From JBCDIQ01 sp039024295 (GTDB lineage Bacteria > Bacteroidota > Bacteroidia > J057), in assembly GCA_039024295.1 (NCBI GenBank), contig JBCDIQ010000332.1:1-6684 (forward strand): DNA of 6,684 bases. Reading direction: 5' to 3'. This document shows positions 1 to 6,531 of the stretch, piece by piece. The translations under genes and the position numbers were made by a program. Within the stretch, counting starts at the first letter, position 1. Each line of letters begins with the position of its first letter. Below the pieces are notes generated by a model. It made no database searches and was not told where the DNA came from. It saw only the letters and a list, made by a program, of their open reading frames with translations.

Positions 1-686
1 AGGAATACAAAGATGCATTTTGGCACATCGAATGGGTAGTAACCATATTATTTTCTGTGGAGTATGGCCTTCGGTTGTACAGCGCACCATCTGCCAAGCG
101 TTATGCCCTGAGCTTCTACGGCATTGTAGACTTGCTTTCCATTCTGCCCACATTTTTTGCCCTGGTATTCACCGGAGCTCAATACTTGACCGTTATCAGG
201 ATTGTTCGGCTGCTCCGGGTATTCCGTATCCTTAAGCTCACGGCCTACCTGGTGGAGTCCCGTATTCTCGCACAGGCACTTCGAGCAAGTAGACGTAAGA
301 TTACGGTTTTTCTTGGGGCAGTGCTTACGGTGGTGGTCATCATCGGGTCCATCATGTACTTCATTGAAGCTGATGCCGACAGTGGCTTTACCAGTATTCC
401 CAGGGGAATGTACTGGGCCATTGTGACAGTTACCACGGTGGGGTATGGAGATATTGCTCCTAAAACCACCATGGGCCAATTCCTTTCTGCCATTCTCATG
501 ATCATCGGCTATGGGGTTTTGGCGGTTCCTACCGGAATTGTATCGGTAGAAATAGCACAGGCCACCAGTGAATATGCCAAAACCAATGCTGCGCGCATGT
601 GCCAAGAATGTAACCAAGCCGGACATGACCCAGACGCACATCACTGCAAATGGTGTGGAGCTGAGTTGCCTGAAATTGTTGATTAA
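1..686 (+). CDS. Voltage-gated potassium channel with C-terminal zinc ribbon (5' end missing)
   Basis: This is an inner-membrane, six-helix voltage-gated K+ channel subunit expected to work as a tetramer. The reading frame is open from base 3, giving 227 visible residues, so the N-terminus and S1 lie outside the window. A GTG at 57 is internal to S2 and is not the start. Visible in order: S2 with the FSVEYGLRLY pattern (residues 17-26), S3 with DLLSILP, S4 with positively charged residues every third position (R66, R69, R72, R75, K78), S5, the pore loop with the K+ selectivity filter TTVGYGD (residues 144-150), and S6. After S6 comes a soluble tail with C200-x2-C203-x11-C215-x2-C218, a zinc-ribbon-like arrangement. 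The S4 charges and filter make the channel call firm. The role of the tail (tetramer assembly, metal or redox sensing) is inference. A hairpin follows the stop codon. Confidence 0.95.
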   Translation, partial: EYKDAFWHIEWVVTILFSVEYGLRLYSAPSAKRYALSFYGIVDLLSILPTFFALVFTGAQYLTVIRIVRLLRVFRILKLTAYLVESRILAQALRASRRKITVFLGAVLTVVVIIGSIMYFIEADADSGFTSIPRGMYWAIVTVTTVGYGDIAPKTTMGQFLSAILMIIGYGVLAVPTGIVSVEIAQATSEYAKTNAARMCQECNQAGHDPDAHHCKWCGAELPEIVD

Positions 687-689
687 TTA

Positions 690-716
690 TTGCTTACCAG
701 CTAGCCTGGAAGGCAA
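690..716 (+). terminator. Imperfect 11-pair hairpin just after the channel stop
   Basis: Bases 690-700 pair with 706-716 around the 5-base loop CTAGC. There are nine Watson-Crick pairs, one T.G wobble (694/712) and one A/A mismatch (696/710). It begins 3 bases after the channel stop codon. No run of T follows, so it is not a classic intrinsic terminator. It may protect the 3' end of the message, or it may be a leader structure for the next gene, since its 3' arm contains the only GGAAGG sequence upstream of the start at 731. Confidence 0.45.
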
Positions 717-730
717 GACCCCATGTTTAT

Positions 731-1792
731 ATGAAAAAAATTGCGCTTGTTGAATTAGGGGGGTCACATGACGAATGCTTATACGCTCAGCTTTTATTTC
801 TCGAAAACCAGGGGTTTGAAACCATTGATCTGTGGGTAAATGAGCGATTGGCCGATGCCGTGGCATTTTTTGATAAGGCACACCAAACATCTTTCCTTCC
901 CTCCTCCCCTACGGTAAAGGATCTCTACAACTTTCGACAAACCCTTATCCAGCGTGCTTACGACCTGGTCATATTCAATACCTGTCAGGGCAACAATGTA
1001 AAAAACCTGCTGCTGCTCCCTTTCCCCAGCCACATCACTTTCGCTGGGATCTTGCACAATACCGGGAAGATAAACGGAAGCTGGGGCCAATCCTTGATCT
1101 CTAGAAAAATCACGCGCTACTTTTTTCTCAACGACTTTTTGTTGCGGGACAAAAATGATCCCAAGCTGTCGACTTTTTACCCCATTTTTTTCCCTGAATA
1201 CCCCCAGGTAGCCTTACCCAAAAGGGAAAAAGAAATTTGGATCTCCGTTCCTGGGCAAGTCGAACTGAAAAGAAGGGATTACTCCTCTATGGTTGAAGCA
1301 TTGGGCCAGTTGCCGAAAAATTCTCCCATCAAAGTGATTTTTCTGGGTAACAGTACCCATCAATTCGGGGATGGAGAAGCCCTACGAAGCATGGCCATAG
1401 CCGCCGGCATTGAACATCGGTTGGTTATTTTTAACGAAAAGCTGCCCAACGATGTATTCTACACCTACATCCAAAAGTCCAATTACATCATGCCCCTGAT
1501 CCATCCAGGTCATTCCTCCTTTCCCCTATACCAACATCAGATAACCGGTGCCTTCAACCTGGCTTTTGGGTTCAAAAAACCTCTTTTGATGGAATCAGCC
1601 TTCAACACCTATGCTGATTTTCGAGAAAATGCACTTTTCTATTCTCAACATGAATTGGTTCCCTTTTTAGCACAACTGTCACCTGCTCCTTCTGATCAAA
1701 TGTATATGGACCCCAAGTGGACTTTTTGTTTTCAGCAACGTAAGTATTTACAGCATTTGCAAGTTAATTTAGCCGCAGAAATGGATAATTAG
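731..1792 (+). CDS. Putative GT-B-type glycosyltransferase (cytosolic)
   Basis: The 353-residue protein has no signal peptide or membrane helix. Its layout suggests two Rossmann-like halves, as in GT-B glycosyltransferases. The N-terminal half opens with a beta strand and glycine turn (IALVELGGSHDE, residues 4-15) and has a second strand at DLVIFNT (78-84). The C-terminal half starts near residue 168 with WISVPGQVELKRRDY (170-184), a pattern typical of the second domain in GT1/GT4-like enzymes, followed by KVIFLG (201-206), LVIFNEKLP (231-239), a strand ending in IMPLIHPG (253-260), and TGAFNLAFGFKKPLL (272-286), where the donor-sugar site usually lies. No nucleotide-sugar motif is certain, so donor and acceptor are unknown. 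The start is chosen because ATG 731 gives MKKIALVE directly before the first strand; no well-placed Shine-Dalgarno is present. It ends 9 bases before the saccharopine dehydrogenase gene, suggesting one transcript. Confidence 0.6.
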   Translation: MKKIALVELGGSHDECLYAQLLFLENQGFETIDLWVNERLADAVAFFDKAHQTSFLPSSPTVKDLYNFRQTLIQRAYDLVIFNTCQGNNVKNLLLLPFPSHITFAGILHNTGKINGSWGQSLISRKITRYFFLNDFLLRDKNDPKLSTFYPIFFPEYPQVALPKREKEIWISVPGQVELKRRDYSSMVEALGQLPKNSPIKVIFLGNSTHQFGDGEALRSMAIAAGIEHRLVIFNEKLPNDVFYTYIQKSNYIMPLIHPGHSSFPLYQHQITGAFNLAFGFKKPLLMESAFNTYADFRENALFYSQHELVPFLAQLSPAPSDQMYMDPKWTFCFQQRKYLQHLQVNLAAEMDN

Positions 1793-1801
1793 CCTTACAA
1801 G

Positions 1802-3148
1802 ATGAAACACATCCTCATTATCGGTGCCGGACGTTCAGCCACTTCCCTGATCCACTATTTAAAAAAAGTTTGCCAAGAAGAAGGCTGGGGCCTAACAGTA
1901 GGGGATTTGTCCATTGAATTGACCTTGAATAAGTTAGGTGATCATCAGGGGGTTCGTGCCATTGCCTTTGATGTGCACAACCCTGAGCAACTTTCGCAGG
2001 AAGTAGCAGCAGCTGATCTGGTCATTTCTATGCTGCCGGCACGTTTTCACGGGGTTGTGGCTCGTGCGTGTTTGACCCATAAAAAGCACCTGCTCACCGC
2101 CTCCTATTTGCCGGAAGAAATTCGTGTCCTGGACGAACAGGCCAAGGCTGCTGGTGTTCTCATGCTGATGGAATGCGGACTTGATCCCGGCATAGACCAT
2201 ATGTCTGCCATGCGGGTGATGGATAAAATCAAGGAAAAAGGAGGTGAACTGGAAGCCTTCGAAACCTTTACCGGAGGCTTGCTTGCCCCGGAATCCTGTA
2301 TGGACAACCCCTGGCAATACAAATTTACCTGGAACCCACGCAATGTGGTGTTGGCAGGTACCGGACTGGTCAAATTTATCCAGGAAGGCAGGTACAAATA
2401 CATTCCGTACCACAGGTTGTTCAGACGGATTGAGATCATCCATATTCCTGGACATGGGTACTTTGAAGGATATGCCAACCGGGACTCCCTGAAATACCTG
2501 GACGTGTATCAACTTCACGGCATTCGCACCTTATACCGGGGAACCCTCAGACGGCCAGGATTCTGCCGGGCATGGGATATTTTTGTGCAACTAGGGGCCA
2601 CGGATGATTCTTATGAGCTGGAAGGAGTCGACCAAATGACCCATCGGCAGTTTATCAATTCCTTCCTTTCCTATGACCCGCACAATTCAGTGGAACTCAA
2701 ACTTGCACATTACCTCAACCTGGAGCTTGACGCTCAGGAGATGTTCATGCTCAAATGGCTGGGGATGTTTGAAGAAGAGCTTGTGGGCTTGACCTCAGGT
2801 ACGCCTGCTCAGGTGTTAGAGCATATTTTGAAGAAGAAATGGACGGTCAGCCCCAAGGACAAAGACATGATTGTGATGTGGCATAAATTTGACTTCAAAC
2901 AGAAGGGAGTTCACCATCAGGTACAGTCGCACATGGTTCTCACAGGGCAAGACCAGGTAAACACTGCCATGTCTCAAACAGTTGGTCTGCCATTGGGAAT
3001 AGCTGCCCGGCAGGTGCTACGCAACCATATATCTGTTACTGGGGTACATATACCCGTGGTACCAGAGATATACACCCCAATTTTGGATGAACTCAAAGGG
3101 TACGGGATTGACTTTGTGGAGCGTGAGATGGTGGGAGTAAGCCAATAG
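1802..3148 (+). CDS. Saccharopine dehydrogenase (L-glutamate-forming type)
   Basis: A 448-residue cytosolic oxidoreductase of the saccharopine dehydrogenase/reductase family, close to the usual length of the single-domain form. The family splits saccharopine with NAD(P)+ into glutamate and 2-aminoadipate semialdehyde, or runs the reverse in fungal lysine synthesis. The N-terminus carries the dinucleotide-binding turn GAGRSA (residues 8-13), and residue D35 ends a second strand. Family-typical stretches follow: ISMLPARFH (75-83), ECGLDPGIDHMSA (124-136), NPWQYKFTWNPRNV (169-182) and SLKYLDVYQLHGIRTLYRGT (229-248), with the C-terminal part closing the Rossmann fold. The start at 1802 places MKHILIIG exactly on the first strand. 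Because Bacteroidota usually make lysine through diaminopimelate, a catabolic role is more likely; that is inference. No lysine-ketoglutarate reductase or semialdehyde dehydrogenase is seen nearby. Probably co-transcribed with the glycosyltransferase-like gene. Confidence 0.93.
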   Translation: MKHILIIGAGRSATSLIHYLKKVCQEEGWGLTVGDLSIELTLNKLGDHQGVRAIAFDVHNPEQLSQEVAAADLVISMLPARFHGVVARACLTHKKHLLTASYLPEEIRVLDEQAKAAGVLMLMECGLDPGIDHMSAMRVMDKIKEKGGELEAFETFTGGLLAPESCMDNPWQYKFTWNPRNVVLAGTGLVKFIQEGRYKYIPYHRLFRRIEIIHIPGHGYFEGYANRDSLKYLDVYQLHGIRTLYRGTLRRPGFCRAWDIFVQLGATDDSYELEGVDQMTHRQFINSFLSYDPHNSVELKLAHYLNLELDAQEMFMLKWLGMFEEELVGLTSGTPAQVLEHILKKKWTVSPKDKDMIVMWHKFDFKQKGVHHQVQSHMVLTGQDQVNTAMSQTVGLPLGIAARQVLRNHISVTGVHIPVVPEIYTPILDELKGYGIDFVEREMVGVSQ

Positions 3149-3151
3149 GTG

Positions 3152-3163
3152 TGTTAGCTAACA
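3152..3163. promoter_or_regulatory. Perfect 12-base palindrome between dehydrogenase and TPR genes
   Basis: TGTTAGCTAACA is fully self-complementary, starts 4 bases after the dehydrogenase stop codon and lies 25 bases before the TPR gene start. It could be an operator for a dimeric regulator of the TPR gene. A hairpin is less likely, because a stem with no loop bases would need to open its centre. No matching promoter elements could be assigned. Confidence 0.3.
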
Positions 3164-3188
3164 GGTAAAAGATTTATAGAATAAGTTT

Positions 3189-5003
3189 ATGCATATGAGA
3201 ATATTTTGGGTGTTACTTTCATTTGGGATATTGATGGGAATGTTTACCCCCCTTCAGGCGCAGGTAAGCAAAGAGGATGAGCTGGCCGAACGATATTTTC
3301 GAGATGGAGAATTTGAATCGGCCCTGGAAGTTTACCAAAAACTATACAGAAAGTCCCCAAAGGAATCCTATGTCTTGAAGGTTGTATCCTGTCAGGAGAT
3401 CTTAGAGCAATACGATGACGCCAAGAAGTTTCTGGATAAAAACATCCGTAAGTATCCGGAAAAGGTCATTTACCCGATTGTAAAAGCCCAATTGTTGGAG
3501 AAAACCGGAGAGCTAAAATCTGCTGATAAACTCTACGAAGAAACCCTGAACAAGAAGCTCCGGGCTGAAGGAGATTTCATCCAGGTGGGGGCTCACCTGT
3601 ACCAGGCGGGCAAGTTGGATCTGGCTCGCCGAGCCTATGAGCAAGGCAGGAAACGGTTGAAATCAGCAGAAATATTCGCCAACGAAATTGCCAACATTTA
3701 CCGCCAGCAGGGAGAATATGAAAAGGCCACATCAGAATACCTCAATGAATACTTTGGTTCCCAATCCAACTTTGACAAGGTAAAGCTAGACATCCTCAAC
3801 ATGGTAGGCCCTCCCTCCCAGAATGCCATTGAACGAGAACTCCTGCGCGCCCAGGACAAACGGCCCGGAGATGAAGGGCTTAGAATCATTGCCTATGAAT
3901 TTTATGTGTTGGCAGAAAACTTCCGGGAAGCATTCCTTCAGGTAAAAGCCATTGACCGAATCTTTCGGGAAGACGGACACCGGGTGTTTGAATTTGCCCG
4001 GACCATGCGCAACAACAAAAGGTATGAACTCTCGAATCAGGCCTATGACTACCTCATTCGGGAAAAGAAAAGTGCCTCCCAGTTTCATTACGCTTCCCAC
4101 CAGGAAAAAGCCATTAATAGTGAGTTACGGGCCTTTGAGAACCTGCCAGTGGACCAACAGGCCATTCGCGAGGCCGTTGAGAATTACGATGAGTTGTTAA
4201 AGGTATTTGGAAGAGGGGCTGAATCCTTTGATGCCATTTACCGACAGGCACGTCTGAGGGTTTTCTACCTGTTCGAACTGGACCCCGCCCTGAAAGCTCT
4301 GCAAGATATTGTGAAAACACGCATCCCCAGAGATGAATGGGCCAAAGCAAAGCTCTTGATTGGGGATATCCTCCTGATGCAACAGCAATACAAGGATGCA
4401 CAACTGACCTACACCGAAATTACTGAGCAATTCAAAGACCGACAGACCGGTGCACTGGCCAAATACAAACTGGCCCAGCTTTCCTACTTCAAGGGAGAAT
4501 TTAGCCTTTCACAGGCTTTGCTGGGTGCGATCAAAGACAATACCTCCAACGATATTTCCAATGATGCCATCAAGCTGAACCTTACCATCATGGACAATTC
4601 TGGACTTGATACCACCACCAAGCCATTGGAGATTTTCGCCCAGGCTCAACTATTGGTCTACCAGCGTAACTTTGACGAGGCCATGACCAAGCTGGACTCG
4701 CTCGCTTATGCCTATCCTAATCACGCCTTGTCTGATGAGATTCTTTGGGAGAAGGCCAATATTTTCCTCAAAAGAAATAACCTTCCCAAAGCCCTGGAGT
4801 ACATCGATCGGGTGCTAGACAATTTCCGCTACGATATCCTCGCAGATGACGCCCTGTACACCAAGGCCCGGATCTATGATTATTCTTTGAACGATCCCGA
4901 ATCAGCCATGAAGTACTACCTGGAGTTTCTCTCTTCCTTCCCCGGCAGCCTGTACTCGGTTGAAGTTCGGAAACGGATTCGAGAGCTGAGGAAAGAGGGG
5001 TAG
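3189..5003 (+). CDS. Exported tetratricopeptide-repeat (TPR) protein
   Basis: A 604-residue protein with an N-terminal signal peptide: residues 5-20 are hydrophobic, and a likely signal peptidase I site LQA|Q falls after residue 24. The mature protein is almost entirely helical TPR-type repeats. The clearest units lie at about 29-57, 62-92, 94-120, 130-158 and 160-190, then 385-418, 422-448, 480-510, 514-547 and 551-585; the middle (about 200-370) is more degenerate. The last units resemble the TPR arrays of BamD/YbgF-like envelope proteins, which suggests a periplasmic scaffold for protein-protein contacts; the partner is unknown. No lipobox, enzyme domain or surface-anchoring domain is visible. 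ATG 3189 and ATG 3195 are both possible starts, with no Shine-Dalgarno to decide between them; either keeps the signal peptide. It lies 40 bases after the dehydrogenase gene and may share its transcript. Confidence 0.88.
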   Translation: MHMRIFWVLLSFGILMGMFTPLQAQVSKEDELAERYFRDGEFESALEVYQKLYRKSPKESYVLKVVSCQEILEQYDDAKKFLDKNIRKYPEKVIYPIVKAQLLEKTGELKSADKLYEETLNKKLRAEGDFIQVGAHLYQAGKLDLARRAYEQGRKRLKSAEIFANEIANIYRQQGEYEKATSEYLNEYFGSQSNFDKVKLDILNMVGPPSQNAIERELLRAQDKRPGDEGLRIIAYEFYVLAENFREAFLQVKAIDRIFREDGHRVFEFARTMRNNKRYELSNQAYDYLIREKKSASQFHYASHQEKAINSELRAFENLPVDQQAIREAVENYDELLKVFGRGAESFDAIYRQARLRVFYLFELDPALKALQDIVKTRIPRDEWAKAKLLIGDILLMQQQYKDAQLTYTEITEQFKDRQTGALAKYKLAQLSYFKGEFSLSQALLGAIKDNTSNDISNDAIKLNLTIMDNSGLDTTTKPLEIFAQAQLLVYQRNFDEAMTKLDSLAYAYPNHALSDEILWEKANIFLKRNNLPKALEYIDRVLDNFRYDILADDALYTKARIYDYSLNDPESAMKYYLEFLSSFPGSLYSVEVRKRIRELRKEG

Positions 5004-5146
5004 CTGGGTACAGGCTCTGGGTATTAGGCGATAGGTTTTTCCTGCTTCGCGGGATTTTGCTTGTTCAACAGTTTCTGGTTCTCGGTAAATTGGAAGTTAA
5101 TTCCCTAACTGTTAACCGAAAACTGTCAACTGTACACTATATTTCA
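5004..5146. repeat. Intergenic patch of degenerate short repeats
   Basis: This 143-base gap has two repeat styles. At its left end, CTGGGTA occurs at 5004-5010 and 5017-5023, followed by TAGG at 5025-5028 and 5032-5035. At its right end, AACTGT occurs three times (5107-5112, 5121-5126, 5128-5133), together with the palindrome GTTAAC (5111-5116). Such AACTGT-like and TAGG-like runs resemble interspersed intergenic repeats I associate with Bacteroidota genomes; that link is from memory and not tested here. A frame from TTG 5057 runs through the patch into the next gene, but the residues it would add match nothing in the E2 fold, so I treat the patch as non-coding. Confidence 0.5.
5041..5053 (+). 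terminator. Small GC-rich hairpin after the TPR gene
   Basis: CCTGC (5041-5045) pairs with GCGGG (5049-5053), with one T.G wobble and the 3-base loop TTC. It lies 37 bases after the TPR stop codon and is followed by ATTTTG, a weak T-tract. It could be a weak terminator for the TPR gene, or simply part of the repeat patch around it. Confidence 0.3.
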
Positions 5147-5914
5147 ATGTCTCCTTCTTTTAACATTGTAAGGCGCAGTAGGTTGCGGGGGCTGGTAGAT
5201 GATGCGCTGTGGCTGGGCCGAAAGTACCCGATGATTCACTGCCTGACAGAGTTTGACATCACCCTGCTACGTCAGCAGTTGAAAGCACACCGAAAAACCA
5301 CTGGAGAACGTATTTCAATCAATGTATTTTTTATTCGGGCGATGGCTTTACTGGCAGCAGAGACTCCCGAAATACACGCAATCAGGTGGGGAAATCGACG
5401 CTTAGCAGTTTTTGACCAGGTAGATGTATTTGTCCCAATGGAGCTGAAGCAGAATGGCGAAGGCGTATTGGTCCCTTATCTAGTACGTGAGGCCGATCGA
5501 AAGAATTGCAAGGAAATTCAATCCCGGTTGGAACAAGTCCAACAGTCGGGTTCACTGCCCTTAGACAGCCTTCAGCAAAGCTTCACCAAATTACCCACCT
5601 GGCTACGAAGGCTGATCTATCAAATTTGGATGGCCTATCCGCCCTATGCACAGCGAATCTTTGGCACCGTGTCGGTGAGTGCCCTCAACATGGGCCATCA
5701 CCGAGGTTGGGGAATTGGGGTTCCCTTTCATCCTCTCAGCCTCTACATAGGTTCTGCCTTTCCACTTCCCTCTCCTACTCAGGGTCATATGCTGTGCATT
5801 ACCCTATCGGCGGATCATCGCATCATGGATGGCATGCCGTTGGTTCGGTTGGCCAAACGGTTGGCAGATTGCGTGGAGACCCAGAGAGGAATTGAGCGAA
5901 TTTTGACTGGCTAG
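5147..5914 (+). CDS. Stand-alone E2-type acyltransferase catalytic domain (2-oxoacid dehydrogenase family)
   Basis: From ATG 5147 the protein has 255 residues and consists only of the catalytic domain of dihydrolipoamide acyltransferases (chloramphenicol acetyltransferase-like fold). Matching stretches: YPMIHCLTEFDITLLRQQL (27-45), the ISINVFFIRAMALLAAETPEI region (56-76), GVLVPYLVREAD (106-117), FGTVSVSALNMG (172-183) and the active-site motif ADHRIMDG (222-229), with the expected catalytic His224 and Asp228. The lipoyl domain and the peripheral subunit-binding domain of true E2 subunits are absent, and no E1 or E3 gene is near, so it is unlikely to be an ordinary dehydrogenase-complex core. 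The PTWLRRLIYQ (150-159) and RGWGIGVPFHPLSL (186-199) stretches fit a catalytic-domain-only family annotated as 2-oxo acid dehydrogenase subunit E2, whose substrate I do not know. An upstream TTG (5057) would add 30 residues from repeat DNA and is not preferred. No membrane helix or signal is seen. Confidence 0.85.
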   Translation: MSPSFNIVRRSRLRGLVDDALWLGRKYPMIHCLTEFDITLLRQQLKAHRKTTGERISINVFFIRAMALLAAETPEIHAIRWGNRRLAVFDQVDVFVPMELKQNGEGVLVPYLVREADRKNCKEIQSRLEQVQQSGSLPLDSLQQSFTKLPTWLRRLIYQIWMAYPPYAQRIFGTVSVSALNMGHHRGWGIGVPFHPLSLYIGSAFPLPSPTQGHMLCITLSADHRIMDGMPLVRLAKRLADCVETQRGIERILTG

Positions 5915-6075
5915 AAAGTATAGCACTGTCCCTATATATTGCAGGATTTCTCAAACCTATTTAAACGGGGCTAGATAATTTTCCATTCCTTTCTTAGCTT
6001 TAGTTGTTTTTAATTGAAGGAACTTGGCAAAAACCCATTTTTAGGACCTATTACCCCTTAAACATTCCTTTCTAA
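5915..6075. other. Gene-free spacer upstream of the lipoprotein gene, with an 11-base direct repeat
   Basis: No plausible gene is present in these 161 AT-rich bases. CATTCCTTTCT occurs twice (5984-5994 and 6063-6073), the second copy ending just before the lipoprotein start codon. TAGGACCTA at 6042-6050 is a small odd-length palindrome. A promoter for the lipoprotein gene should lie here, but I could not find a convincing pair of Bacteroidota -33/-7 elements. Confidence 0.4.
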
Positions 6076-6474
6076 ATGAAAAAAATATTCCCTTTCATGT
6101 TAGTAGCAGGAATCCTGCTTTTTACGGGTTGCAGAAAAGAAAAAATCAAAATCTGCGACCTGTATGAGGAAGAAGTAGGCTACACCATTGGCACCATCCA
6201 GTCATATACCACCTCTCCCTTTAAAGTGACTTATAAATATGATTACACAGTCAGTGGTGTTGACCACGATGGTAAGGAAAAAGCTTATGGAATAGGTCAG
6301 TTGGACGAAAACTTAGTAGGCAGGCAGTTCATTGTTATTTATGAGCTAGCAAATCCATCAAACAGTGATTTGAACGTTGATTATTTGATTGAATCGGAAC
6401 AAGACTTTGAAGATTTTGCTGATAAATATTCGTCTGAACCTCCCTCCCCCGATTTTCCTGAAAATTGTGATTAG
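6076..6474 (+). CDS. Small lipoprotein of unknown function
   Basis: A 132-residue protein with a lipoprotein signal peptide: MKK start, hydrophobic residues 4-17, and the lipobox LFTGC, with Cys19 as the lipid-bearing residue. The mature 114 residues would sit in the cell envelope. The centre (about 50-98) reads as alternating beta strands: KVTYKYDYTVSG, a short acidic turn, then VGRQFIVIYELANPSNSDL. This resembles the beta-rich core common in small Bacteroidota hypothetical proteins (pattern Y-x-Y-x-V-x-G ... V-x-Y-x-x-x-NP-x-x-S), somewhat like DUF3592; that link is tentative. The C-terminus is acidic with prolines. Cys27 and Cys131 could form a disulfide. Hand count over 6121-6420 gives about 38% GC, against about 49% in a 120-base sample of the dehydrogenase gene (2161-2280), so the gene may be more recently acquired or fast evolving. 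No Shine-Dalgarno is seen; the start is fixed by the signal peptide. Confidence 0.82.
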   Translation: MKKIFPFMLVAGILLFTGCRKEKIKICDLYEEEVGYTIGTIQSYTTSPFKVTYKYDYTVSGVDHDGKEKAYGIGQLDENLVGRQFIVIYELANPSNSDLNVDYLIESEQDFEDFADKYSSEPPSPDFPENCD

Positions 6475-6491
6475 GCGGCTTAATAGGCAAC

Positions 6492-6531
6492 AAGCCCTAT
6501 TCTTTGTATTTTGATAGGGTAAATAGGGCTT
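6492..6531 (+). terminator. Terminator-like inverted repeat after the lipoprotein gene
   Basis: AAGCCCTATT (6492-6501) and AATAGGGCTT (6522-6531) form a perfect 10-pair stem with a 20-base loop, 17 bases after the lipoprotein stop. Only a short TTT follows. Inside the loop a second ATAGGG (6514-6519) could pair with CCCTAT (6495-6500) instead, giving a shorter competing stem. Probably a bidirectional-type or weak terminator for the lipoprotein transcript. Confidence 0.5.

Noticed and set aside
48..644. Long open frame of 198 codons on the - strand
   Set aside because: It lies wholly opposite the channel gene, whose S4, selectivity filter and zinc ribbon are unmistakable; the antisense protein has no recognisable domain.
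1934..2518. Long open frame of 194 codons on the - strand
   Set aside because: It is antisense to conserved saccharopine dehydrogenase motifs and reads as a shadow frame.
3182..3189. TAAGTTTA as a -7 element for the TPR gene
   Set aside because: It overlaps the first base of the start codon and would leave no leader.
5057..5146. N-terminal extension of the E2-like protein from a TTG start
   Set aside because: The extra 30 residues are encoded by the repeat patch and do not match the E2 fold; ATG 5147 gives a complete catalytic domain.
5139..5146. TATATTTC as a -7 promoter element for the E2-like gene
   Set aside because: It directly abuts the start codon, lacks the final G of the consensus, and has no -33 element at the right distance.
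6024..6056. Promoter TTGGCA ... TATTAC for the lipoprotein gene
   Set aside because: The spacing and sequence fit neither the sigma-70 nor the Bacteroidota -33/-7 consensus well enough to report.
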